Origin: Patellaria atrata CBS 101060
Taxonomy: Eukaryota > Ascomycota > Dothideomycetes > Patellariales > Patellariaceae
DNA: 64,000 bases
Assembly: GCA_010093705.1 (NCBI GenBank)
Contig: MU006108.1
Coordinates: forward strand, 186,099-250,098
Reading direction: 5' to 3'
Positions 32,987 to 43,930 of this stretch are shown here, piece by piece. Below the pieces are notes generated by a model. It did no database searches, was not told where the DNA came from, and was given only the letters and a program-made list of their open reading frames with translations. Both the position numbers and the translations under genes were made by a program. Each line of letters begins with the position of its first letter. Position 1 is the stretch's first letter.

Positions 32987-34760
32987 AAGGCTACGAATTC
33001 AGACTGACACCAACACACTCGTGATTAGTGTTCAGACGATGCATACTCTGGAAGTCGTCGTATTATTTCTAATTCTTTTTTTTTCTTTTAGCTTCTGATC
33101 TAGAGAATGATCATGAACCGGAGGTTGTGATTTTCGCTAGTTCTGTTGTATATTCTCCTCGACCGTTTCGTCTTATCGTTATCTTCTTCTTCTTCTTCTT
33201 CATTGTATGATATAGAACCTTTCCTTTGCATTCAGGATTGTTCATATTGGAGAGCTCTTTTGGACAGTCTCTCGCAGTTATTGCATTAACATCGCGGAGA
33301 TAATACCCGCGCTGGATGGAGTTTTTCGACTTGGAGCGCAAAGTTTATAATGTTTGGTCAGACCTTCTCGAGATATTTGCTATGTTCATTTAGCGAACCC
33401 CCACAGGGGAGATGTTATAGCATGATACCAACTATCGATGAACCAATTTCGCACCTTGTAATTCTCGTCCAGGATAGGCAGCAGAAAACGCTTTCCCCTG
33501 CATTAGCACTTCGGCTCTCCCCTCTTCACAAGTTACGATCAATTTCATTTCCCAATTGTGACTTGAGGGATTCAAGGACGGGAATATGGAGAAGCATTTA
33601 GGAATATCAAATCCGCAAAACCCCACATCCAGCACGGCAGTAATGTTCTCTGACAAGTACGTTTTATTATGTACAACTTCAAGCTGACTATGACAGGATG
33701 AGATGGATCCCGAACAAGCCCCGCGCAAATGACGCTATCTTATCCCTATCAACGCATCTCAATATTAGACGCTGAGGTGCTGAACTTGGTATGCTCGTCC
33801 GAGATCATTCCTAGATTCTCGGTGCAGCACAGCTCTACAGCAATTTCGGGCATCACGTTCGAGATATCATCCGACCCGCTTCACCAGAGTCATTTGCAAC
33901 GTCGAGGAGCAACGTAGGACAAGCAGAGTGTGTCAAACACCATCATATAACGAATTCTCAAAGTCAAGGCTCTTGGGAGTTTCTTGAGCTCCTTGGTTGC
34001 CGTCTTTAGCTTGAAGGGAAGATTTTCTTACCCCTGTAAATGTGGGGAAGCCATCCGCTGCGGGATAGCGGCGTTTCCTCCAACACGTGCTGCCACTTCC
34101 GTCCAACCTCGACCACACGACATACTTGCCCTTGGGTTTCAGATGAGACCGAAGCGCTTCTTCTTCATCATCAGCTTTTAAACAGATATGCACTTCTAAT
34201 ATCTCTGCAAGGTTTACATGTATTATCTCAAATGACGAACAAATGATATGGTCATACGGCGACCTTGTCTAGCATCCTAGTTCTACCCATCTCCCATCTC
34301 CCAGGACCACGGCACTTCGACAATCTTCCATCTTTCATCTTGCAGCAAAGTGAGCATATATCGTCCAGCTGACATGGGCATATTAACTTCCTTTTACGTC
34401 CTCTATCCCCATGTTCTCGAGCACAAACATGGACATAGTCCGTAGTCCCTCTCAGTTACTGGAGATTTGACCACGATGACTGAAGTACCGGCGGTAATAG
34501 AGCATCAAATTCACGCTGATCCCAGTAGAACATCCTTCGCATGCACTTTCGAAAGCCAGCTTCACATAGGCACTGGTCATCTACTTAGAGCCAAGATGCA
34601 TAGCAGTCCATTACAGCAGTTGGTCTCACCTTCCTGGGACGAGATCGCATGAACTTATAAACGTAGTCCTCCTCGCCGTGTTCGGTTTATTTGGTTCACC
34701 CTTATTCTTTGGGTTTCTCTTCATTTTTATTTGGGTAAGAGTCTGTTCAGTATTATCATT
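32987..34760. other. Intergenic, 1.8 kb
   Basis: Lies between two same-strand genes. The minus strand at 33950-34640 has several short protein-like frames that I could not join with valid splice sites. A (TTC)n run lies at about 33183-33201. No firm gene is called. Confidence 0.5.
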
Positions 34761-37087
34761 ATGCACGCTGTAACCGGACTGCTCACTTCTCTATTGGCAT
34801 CTTCTGCCTTGGCTAGAAGTTTGGGTGGAATATATAATAGACGCCAGAGTAACGGCACCGAGTATGCGGTCAAAGAACCTCCTTTGACAACTCCATGGAC
34901 GTACGAAGTAGGCACAGATCCATGGCCAGAATATCCCCGGCCGCAACTACAACGTTCTGAGTGGAAGAACTTGAACGGTGTTTGGAGATATCGGAATGCT
35001 TCTAGTCTAGGAGATGTAGAAAGCCCTCCGTTCGGTGCGATCTTTCCTCAAGAAGTGCTCGTCCCGTCTTGTCTGGAAAGTGGTTTGTCTGGTAAGTCTT
35101 AGAAGCGAATCCTTGAGAGACCCAGTAATAATTTTACGTAGGATTGCAGGGGCAAAATGTGACTTACTCATGGCTGTCTACTACCTTTTCAGTACCCCAT
35201 GACTGGTCTGGAGAACGTGTTCTTCTGAATTTCGCTGCAGTTGATTATGAAGCTACCGTCTTCGTCAACGGCCAGAGAGCTGGCTTTCATCGAGGTGGTT
35301 ATTTTGCCTTTACCGTTGATGTCACTCAATATTTGTCTTCTAATAGCACCAATGAATTGTATGTATTCTTTGTCATCCCAAACTGCTACGAACGAATGCT
35401 CCTCTAATTCGGCATAGGCTTGTATTTGTCCACGACCCCACGGATTCAGGGGATTATGTTATCCCTGTTGGGAAACAAACTTTGAGCCCAAGTCATATCT
35501 TTTACAGGCCTTGTACTGGTATCTGGCAGACAGTTTGGATAGAATCGGCTCCTGCCGATTACATCGCTCATCTGGACCTCAATGCTAACGCAGACGGTGA
35601 TGGTAAGTTATTTGTGCAAGCAAACTGAAATATTCGCTGACAGTCACTTGATAATAGTGACCGTAACTGTTTTTAGCTCTTCCGAAGATCCAAACCCCGT
35701 TACCGTGGAGATTCGTGAGAAGCATTCAACGGATGTTCTCGCATCTGAGGAGGGTATCGCCGGTTCACCGATCGAATTTCATGTTCCTCATGTCGACTTG
35801 TGGTCACCTGACTCACCGACCCTATACGATGTTGTAGTCAAACTAGATGAAGACAAAATCCACAGTTATACGGGTTTCCGTACCTATTCTAAGGGTGAGG
35901 TCGACGGAATCCAACGGCCTCTTACTAACGGGGAATTCATCTTCCAGTTCGGAACACTGGATCAAGGGTACTGGCCAGATGGTCTATATACCCCACCAAG
36001 TTTAGAGGCTATGGTATTTGACTTGAAAGTACTGAAGAAGCTTGGTTTCAATATGGTGCGGAAACATGTAAGTTGACCCTCCCTAGGCCTCATTCTTAAC
36101 CATATCTAATTCTACCCTTGAATAAAGATCAAGGTTGAGACAGCGTTATTCTATAAGGCGTGTGACGAGCTTGGCCTCTTCGTAATTCAAGACATGCCAT
36201 CTCTTAAACCGACTACGCCGAATGCAGAGCAGCAGGTTGAATTTGAACGTCAACTTGAGCTCCTTATAAACCAGCAAAAACATTTCCCGAGCATTAGCAC
36301 CTGGGTTAGTGTACAGTACAGACCCATCGGCCATTACGCAGAGAACTAACATTCGAACAGGTCATCTACAACGAAGGATGGGGTCAAATCACTGATATCT
36401 ACCCTGAATTCCGACTCACCGACCGTGTTCGGAAACTCGACCCTTACAGACTCATAGACGCCACCTCCGGCTGGCACGACCATGGTGCCGGGGATATTCA
36501 CGTATGAGGGCCCTAGCACATTGAACCTACCGTCCAAACTCACATCTTCCAGGACAATCACCACTACGCAAACCCACAATGCGGCTCCCCTTTCTACTCC
36601 ATCCTCTCGACTCCCTACGACCCCAAGCGCATCGGCTTCCAAGGCGAATTCGGCGGCATCGGCCACAACGTCTCCATCGAGCAGTGAGTTCCCCTCCTCC
36701 CCTCCCTAAAAAAGAGCCCCTCAACTATCCATCCCGTCCACTGACCCCTCACCCAGTCTCTGGAACGTCCAAGAAGCCATAAGCACCATCAACCAGACCT
36801 ACGAAGTTAACGAAAGCCTCGACGCCTGGAACTACCGCGCGCACAAACTCCTCGTCGAGCTTACGGAACAGACGGACATGTTTGCGTGCAGTGGAGGCGT
36901 GTGGACCCAGACGACGGATGTGGAGGGCGAGGTTAATGGGTTGTTGACGTATGATCGGAGGGTTCTGAGGCCGGATGTGGAGCAATGGAAGAGGGATATT
37001 GATGGGTTGTATGATGCTGCGGGTAGGAGAGGGGGGAAAGGGAGGGGGAGGAGTAGGAAGAGGGGGGGTGGAGTGGTGGAGTTGTAG
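34761..37087 (+). CDS. Secreted glycoside hydrolase family 2 (beta-galactosidase/glucuronidase-like)
   Basis: Eight exons (34761-35091, 35142-35358, 35418-35602, 35658-36067, 36128-36304, 36361-36501, 36553-36683, 36757-37087) give 640 aa. A signal peptide (MHAVTGLLTSLLASSALA) precedes the GH2 sugar-binding jelly roll (about 60-210), the Ig-like domain (about 235-330, LWSPDSPTLYDVVV then GFRTY) and the TIM barrel. The GH2 catalytic residues are present: acid/base Glu445 in NEGWG and nucleophile Glu519 in GEFGG. FNMVRKHIKVE is the usual barrel-entry signature. The protein is much shorter than LacZ (about 1020 aa) and lacks its C-terminal domains, so the substrate cannot be named. The last 20 residues are Gly/Arg/Lys-rich and unlike a GH2 end. 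Introns are 50-73 bp. Confidence 0.92.
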
Positions 37088-37827
37088 GGTAGGGTAGTGT
37101 AGGGTAATGTAGTGTGGACGTTTTCCTTGGATGGGATCGTGTCGTAGGGATACATCAAATGCATCAACTAAGCGTAAACTGAGCATACATATTGGGCTGA
37201 GCCTCTGGAAACCACCGATCGAATCGGATCTATCTAACAACTGTAGGTATGCATGAGTAAGCCAACTCAACAAACCATCCCCAGCAGCCGTGGAATTCAT
37301 AATATACGCTCAACGCCGACCCCAGAATAGCAAAATACATATCAACCACAACGCCTTGCGCACCAAGAACGCACATGTGAACCTCTTCCCCAGTCAAGCT
37401 GAACAAGTGAACCTTCCACGCACTGCTCGCATCGTCATACCCCCCAAATCGCCCTGCCCAGACTCCGGCTATCCCGTCCACTGCGCATCCCTGTCGCGTA
37501 GGCGACGAATCAGAATGTGCAGGGTTATGCGGCGTCACTGATTGGGGGTAGCGGGTGTTGCCTGTTCGGGAAATCCGTGGAGCTGAGTTACGACTTGTGG
37601 ATGGGTATATAAAGGCTGGTATTTTTACGTGTTGAGATTTGGGTTCTCGTTGATAGTGTGGAATTAGTTCTAGTTCTATAGGTTGGGCTTGCTGCTTTGT
37701 TGCTGGTATAGAACTATAGCTTTGTTTTTTTTTTTTTCCTTTCTTTTTTTAACGAAGGTTGGTTGTATCTAGGTTTTTGATATCGATTTATTCAGACAAA
37801 TACGGTACTAAGACTTTCATATCGGTC
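37088..37827. other. Intergenic, 0.7 kb
   Basis: Starts with GTAGGGTAGGGTAGTGTAGGG-like short repeats right after the GH2 stop (about 37084-37115). Near 37725-37750 there are poly-T tracts in the AAA gene promoter. No gene is seen. Confidence 0.6.
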
Positions 37828-40094
37828 ATGGCTGTTCCGGAGATGGAAGCAGTTAATAGTACCAACGGCGTTGAAGTGGAAGTTAAACAGAAAACCAACG
37901 GGACAAGCGTGGAAAACGTGAAAGATACCAGCGCAGCGGAAACCACGGAAGAAAACAATGGCACTACACCGACAGACACTACAAAAAAAGACAGCGACAG
38001 AGACGACGAAGCCAAACCAGAAGAATCCCCCTGGTCCATCGGCAGCATTACCGAGATCAAAGCGCTCGTCTCCCGCTACGACAGCACGGGACAACAAGAG
38101 ACCATTGAGCGGTCCAAATACCTTTCCTCCAAGAACGAGCGGCCCTTCAACTCCTACGTGCTGGTGTCAAAACAGCACTTCGACGTCAAAGGCAAGATCG
38201 AAAAGACGACCGTCGAGATAAACTCGCCCGAGATACTGGACGCGCTGAGGGAGCTCGTGACGTACTACCCGGCCGAACCGCTCGACTTCGACGGGAGCGC
38301 GACGTACGACTCGCCGTTCACGCTTCTGAATCATTACAGAGACGAGTTGGAAGCTTTTGCCGCGAGATCGGGAAACGAGACGACAAAAGCGCACGTGCAA
38401 CTGTTGCTGGAGTATCTGGAGTCCGAAGCCGGGGACGGTGGACGGCAGGCCGTGAAGCTGATCCAGGCGGGCATCATCGCGTTCGATAAGCTGTGGATGG
38501 TGTTCAAGCCGGGGGAGCTGCTGTACACGACGGACGTGGGGCACGAGCGGCTGTTCCTACTACAGAAGACGGGCTACGGCGTCACGGGCAGCGGGTGCAA
38601 GTACTTCGAGGTGTCGTGTGCGTACACGTCGTGCGACGGGGTCAAGGCTGGGACCTCGAGCGTGGATCTGCTGATCTGGGAGAATAAGGAGTTCGTGGGG
38701 AAGGCGCCGACGGCGATTCGGCAGCTGTCGGTGCATCCGCTGCGGTATTCAGGTTGCGATGGGGAGGAGTTGAAGGGACGGTTGACGGAGAGGGGGAAGA
38801 AGTATTTGGAGGTTGTTGGGGCGAGGCCGTTTCATTATGATGGGTTGTATCAGTATTTGAAGATGCCGCCGAGCGATCACTACGATGAGAAGTCGACTTA
38901 TGATGGGGTTTGGATGCCGCGTTCGGTAAGTGCAAGGTAAAACACCATGCATGATTTGTTTTACTGACTTATTGAATAGATGACTGGGAGGGTGGTGATT
39001 GATGCGAAAACATTTGCGGAAGAGGTTAGACGGCGAAAGGAAGAAAATGCGGAATTTGCGTCCATCTTCGGTCGATTTGGAGCTGATAAAGGAGAGGGAG
39101 AAAAGAAAGGTGATTCATATCTCAAAATAATAACCCTTGACCTACTTACTGACAGAAAGCAGGATGCGGTAACGATGTCTTTGGAGTGCAAACATGCGAA
39201 ACAGATCCTTTACTGTGCCCACCATATCTTTACGGATTTGAGCTCGACTCTAAGGAGTGGTGTAAATTCTTCCTTGAGAACTTAAATCCGATTGAGTGGA
39301 AAGCAAACGCTATGGATTCTATTTTCATCCCGGACCGGCAAAGAAGACTTATAACCGCGCTTGTCACCGCTCATAGGTTCCCCGACCACGCTCGTGATGA
39401 AGCAGCGCTAAAGGGTAAAGGTCTCATCGCCTTATTGCACGGAACGCCCGGTAGCGGAAAGACTCTGACAGCAGAAATGGTGGCGGAGCATACCAAGCGT
39501 CCACTCCTCAAGATTTCAACAGGAGAGTTGGGCAGTTGGGAACACGAAATATCAGCAGAGTTACGAAAGTTACTCACCTATGCTTCGCTATGGCATGCTA
39601 TCGTGCTCATGGACGAAGCCGACGTATTCCTAGAAGCTCGCCGCAGCGGTGTCGCAGAGCAGATGGAGCGTAATGCTCTCGTAGCCGAATTCCTCCGTCA
39701 GCTGGAGTATTTCCAGGGAATACTGTTCCTCACATCCAACCGCGTGAGCGTCTTCGACGCAGCGATCAAGTCCCGACTTCATCTTGCGCTGAAATATCAA
39801 GCTCCTGACCAGGCCACGCGAAGGCGGATATGGGAGCAGCATATTTTGCTGGCTGATACCCATGATGACGATCTCGACATGGAGAAGGCATTGGGCGTCC
39901 TGGAGAAGCCGGACATGAACGGAAGAGAGATTGCTAATGCGGTCAATACCGCTAGAACTCTGGCTACGAGTGAGGATACTTCCCTCCGCTTGGAGCATTT
40001 AGAGACTGTTATTTCTGTTTGGACGGACTTTCAGGCAACTTTGAAGGAGATTGAGAAAGAGGATTTGGAGGGATTTGATATTGCAAGGGGTTGA
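37828..40094 (+). CDS. AAA ATPase with long fungal-type N-terminal domain
   Basis: Exons 37828-38925, 38980-39109 and 39160-40094 encode 720 aa. About 80 acidic, Thr-rich residues lead into a roughly 330-residue N-terminal domain with LVTYYPAEPLDF, FKPGELLYTTDV and CAYTSCDG, the arrangement of the fungal DUF7025-type AAA family as I recall it. A C-terminal AAA module follows: Walker A GTPGSGKT (about 504-511), Walker B IVLMDEADVFLE (about 557), sensor-1 FLTSN and a helical lid (MNGREIANAVNTA). Such proteins are numerous in filamentous fungi and poorly characterised; a remodelling role is only inferred. Codons in 38200-38760 are strongly GC-ending, unlike exon 3. I start at the ATG of MAVPEMEAVN because the upstream extension has no ATG. 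Confidence 0.9.
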
Positions 40095-40603
40095 TATGCT
40101 CCAGTGTATCTGAAATAGAGTCCTGTACTATTGAGAGATAAAAGATGAATCATGATAGAATACAATGAGAGCTGTCCAGTATGATTGACTGAGATAGCTA
40201 TTGCTTGAATTAATGTCCTTATTGAACTCTATGTCTGTAAATTCGCAATTCCATGGTATAGTTTGCAAGTTTGAGTTACAGTTAAAGCTGTGGCTATGCA
40301 CTACAAAGGTAGTATCATAGTCATGGACACTTTCTCTCCAGTTTGTAGATATCTATTGTCTTGCGTATTATATCCTTCCGATTCGAAGATTACGATATGA
40401 GGGGGATATACTCTACGGGGAAATTTATCCGCGCTAATACCGAAAAGGAAAAGTTACGAGTCACGGTTCTCAACACCAAACGAAGGGTGCAACGCGACAA
40501 TAGGACAGTTCTTTGCGCAACGCTGCATAACTTCGAACACCTTAGATTTCTCCCAGCTTTTATCCAAACCGTCGAAGAATTCGATGCGATCCCAATTTTG
40601 AAT
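40095..40603. other. Intergenic, 0.5 kb
   Basis: Lies between the AAA gene and Rsc4. An open frame runs from about 40361 into the Rsc4 start without a break. I place the start at ATG 40604, where the Lys/Arg-rich Rsc4-type N-terminus begins. No other signal is seen. Confidence 0.5.
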
Positions 40604-43497
40604 ATGACAGAACGAGACAACAAGCGTAAGGCGGCAGTCGCTGCATCACCTGAGGGGGTGGATGGGCGCGCTTCAAAGCGTCAGAAGCTTCCGGTTAGTA
40701 CTCAAATTCATCAAAATAAGGATGCAGTTGCGTTTGGCAGTGCACTAGGAGAGTTGTAAGAGTTGCGGTTCGACAAGATCAACCATGTACAGCCGGCAGC
40801 AAGACCACCAGCATCCAGCAACAACCGGCTACCTCGTAACGCCCTGCGAACATCTTTAGAGAGCCCCGCGATGATCACACAATCTCACTCACACTTGGGA
40901 AAGAACGTAAATAGAGGAGTTAGGCTAACTTTGTCTGAAATGTTTTGCAGAACGGTGAACACGTCCCTACGCTTTCACACGACGATACGATAGCAGTTGG
41001 ACAAAGGTTCATTGACACATTGAAGGCGGCCAGGGATAAAACGTACGTCCACATTTCGACTCCCTGTTCTGTACTCACGGCCTTCACTTGGGCCTATGGT
41101 TCAGTGAGTATATGGGCATCAGGCTGATAGAATATAACACAGCGGTCGACCCATTGCGACGAGCTTCCTTACACTACCGGATGAGGTATGGAGATATCCT
41201 CACAAGCAATGAGCACCAACTGATCCATACTCCTGTAGAACCAGTTCCCCGGTTACTATGAACAAGTGCAACTTCCTATTGCTTTCGATACCATAGAAGT
41301 ATGCATACCCTCCCCTACGACCCTCCTGCGTTCATGTACAAATCACATCTATACCTCCTGAATACGAGCCCGAGAAGGATCTTTTATGAAAACTCTAGCT
41401 TATTGAGGACATTCACTTACAATTGATACGCAGGAAAAACTACGTCAAAAGGAATATACAAATTTATCACAGGTAGAGGGGGATGTGAAGCGCATGGTTC
41501 AAAATGCCAAACAGTTCAACGACAGGAAGTCTGCTATCTACGATGACGCTGAACGGGTTCGGAAGGCCGCGTTTAACTTCATGGTCAAACACAATCCTTC
41601 ATACAAAGATCCAAACTATGCGCCAGCCCCAACTCCAATCCCTGGCCAAGATGCGAACGGAACGCCTAGAGGTGGCGCCAGAAACAGAGACACACGAGCG
41701 GTAGCAACATCCACGCCTAAAGTAGTCACACCTAAAACACCTGTACCAAAGATAGCTGCCGCTAAAGTTACACCTGTACCTAAACCAGTCCCTAAATCCG
41801 CACCACCAGCAGTTGTGTCTGCACTTGCAGCTCGAACCACATCCGCTGTGGATTCTGAGACCAACTTCGAGGGGAAATCTTTCCAAGAGGCCCAGGAGAT
41901 GATTTTGGACCGAATTATTAGCTATCAGGAGGAAGAGTGAGTGTGTTACGCAGGCGCCTGATGACAGCTAACATTGTAATAGATCCGAGTTACAGATATT
42001 CACGCCATTTGTAAACCTTCCCCCTCGATCCCTTACAGATTACTATGCTCTCATTAAGAACCCGGTATCTTTGAGGGGTGTGCAAAAGCGAATTAGAGGA
42101 CAACATGGTAGGAGTGCTCCTTCCGGTATCACGGACTTCAAGAGCTGGAATGCACTTGAAGAAGAAATGAGTGTTATCTGGCGAAATGCTCGTGCTTACA
42201 ATGAAGATGGAAGCGATATTTACATTCTTGCTGGCGAACTCGAGGTAAATGGCTTTTGGAAGACCTATATCGCGAATGATGCTAACTTTTCTACAGACGT
42301 TTTTCAAAGATTTACTTGTGAAAGCAAAGGCGAGTGTGGAGGAACCTCCACAACCGAAGATCAAATTGAATCTTGGACCTAAACAGCCTTCATTAAAGCT
42401 ACGTTTTAGCACAGGACGGGGTAGCCCTTCGTCTACGGAGAACCCGAATACACCAGTCGCCCGAAGTTCTGCTACTCCGGGAGTGATAGTAGATAATGAT
42501 GCTCTTGAGAGGCAACAACAACATGTTCTGGCTGGTATGAATGGTCAGCAGCAGACCGCAAACGCCGCAGCAAAGCCACTAGCACCGCGAAATCCATTTT
42601 CACGTGCTGGATCATCTGGAACACCCGTTCCACCTGGACGAGCAAGTGCACAACCACTTGTAGAACAGCTTCGGGCCGCTTCTGCAGGCTCTCCTGGGCT
42701 CATGACAAACGGTGTCAAGAGCGAAACGCAGCCTAGTCAATCACCTGCGCCAAATCCGATCCAACCAAATGTCACACCCGATTCAAACGTCAATGGGTCT
42801 CTTGTCCAACCAGATCAACCTACTCAAACTGTAACATCTACGATGCCTCCACCTCCGACGATTCGGCCTTCCAGTGGTAGCCCACACCCTCATACGCTTC
42901 CTCAGGCACAAAACACAAGTCATCATCACTACCCACCTCATCAGTCAGTGGCTCCACCTGGTGTTGAGCCATGGTTCCGGGCTTCAGACAGAAGTAAGTA
43001 TAACTAAGAAAAATTTTCATTGTCGAATATAGTGTATTTTAGGGATTTTGCTAACGTTCATTACCGTAGATTCTATTCTTCCATCACTATCGCTTACTAC
43101 TTCACCCCTATGTGGTCTTCCTAGGCCATGGAACCATACTATCCATGCGTTACCTACCAAAGTTCAGCAGAGCATTACACTGAGTTTACCTCCAACACAT
43201 CATGCTGTTCAAATCGTGCCAACAGTGCCGGTTGCCTTAACTGATAGGCCGTACCGTTTGTTCGTCACAGTCAATGGTGCTCGGTTAATGGAGACACATC
43301 GTACTCAGGAAGATAAAAACAAGGAAAAAGGCCGGCCCTTATTCGATGGTAGATTACAAGCAGGTGTCAACCGTATTGAGGTGGAGGTGATTGCAGCAAC
43401 TGCGGCTCCTCCTCCTAGAGGATCCGGTATCAAACCTCAAGAAGAGAAGATAGAGTGGGAGAAGATGACAGTTTATGTTAATCTGATGAGGCATTAA
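40604..43497 (+). CDS. RSC4: RSC chromatin-remodelling subunit Rsc4, tandem bromodomains
   Basis: Rsc4 is an acetyl-lysine-reading subunit of the RSC ATP-dependent nucleosome remodeller. I read eight exons: 40604-40693, 40951-41042, 41143-41185, 41239-41298, 41434-41936, 41983-42244, 42297-42993 and 43070-43497, 724 aa. Bromodomain 1 runs about 45-150 (TGRPIATSFLTLPD, FPGYYEQVQLPIAFDTIE, MVQNAKQFND). Bromodomain 2 runs about 295-350 (DYYALIKNPVSLRGVQKRI then WRNARAYNEDGSDIY), which keeps the acetyl-lysine-contacting Asn. A Pro/Ser/Gln-rich linker leads to a conserved C-terminal beta domain (RLFVTVNGAR, QAGVNRIEVEV). No BAH domain is seen, which favours Rsc4 over Rsc1/2. Intron 1 (257 bp) is unusually long for this window. 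Exons 3 and 4 are only 43 and 60 bp. Confidence 0.9.
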
Positions 43498-43930
43498 TAT
43501 TGATGAGGAGTCATCCTCTTCTATCTCGCGTCGGAGTTTAGGATCTTAGGGGTATTACTTATTACGGTAGCTAGTGTCGCTGGAGTTTCTGGCTGGGAGT
43601 GTGGTCTATTGGCGAGCATACTGTAGGCGTTGATATTCCAATCATTGAATCACATTGGCGGTTTTTGTTTCTCATCTTCAATATGAGTTTGTAGAAAGTA
43701 ATTGATTGATGTTATCTATCTCATGGGCTACAGTACCTGACTACTGTAAATAATGCGGATTTTTTTTCTTGACCGCCCCGAAATTTCCGCCAAGCCGCTT
43801 AGCTGACTAGATGTAAGTGGGTCCGAAATTCTACCTTAGAGAAAAGTTTCGGATCTCGAAAGAAAAGTTCGATTTTGACCTTACAAGATCCTCTCCTTCC
43901 AGTAAATATTAAGGAACCTCAATCACGATC
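43498..43930. other. Intergenic, SSB promoter
   Basis: Contains the 3' flank of RSC4 and the upstream region of the Hsp70 gene, with a cluster of GAA/TTC modules. No gene is present. Confidence 0.6.
43780..43871. promoter_or_regulatory. Candidate heat-shock elements upstream of SSB
   Basis: GAAATTTC at 43780-43787 is a perfect GAAnnTTC pair, followed by GAAATTC, GAAAAGTTTC and GAAAGAAAAGTTC before the start at 43931. Yeast SSB is not heat-induced, so these could also serve growth control or be chance in A/T-rich leader DNA. Confidence 0.35.

Noticed and set aside
33950-34640. Minus-strand open segments that look protein-like (for example one reading GRYMLTLLQDERWKIVEVPW, and a larger one at 33933-34193)
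   Set aside because: No combination of GT-AG splice sites keeps the convincing segments in one frame, and several frames look equally protein-like, so neither a gene nor a pseudogene could be supported.
37084-37115. TAGGG-type repeats resembling a telomere tract
   Set aside because: Units are irregular (GTAGGG, GTAGTG, GTAATG), few, and follow directly after the GH2 stop codon inside a gene-dense region.
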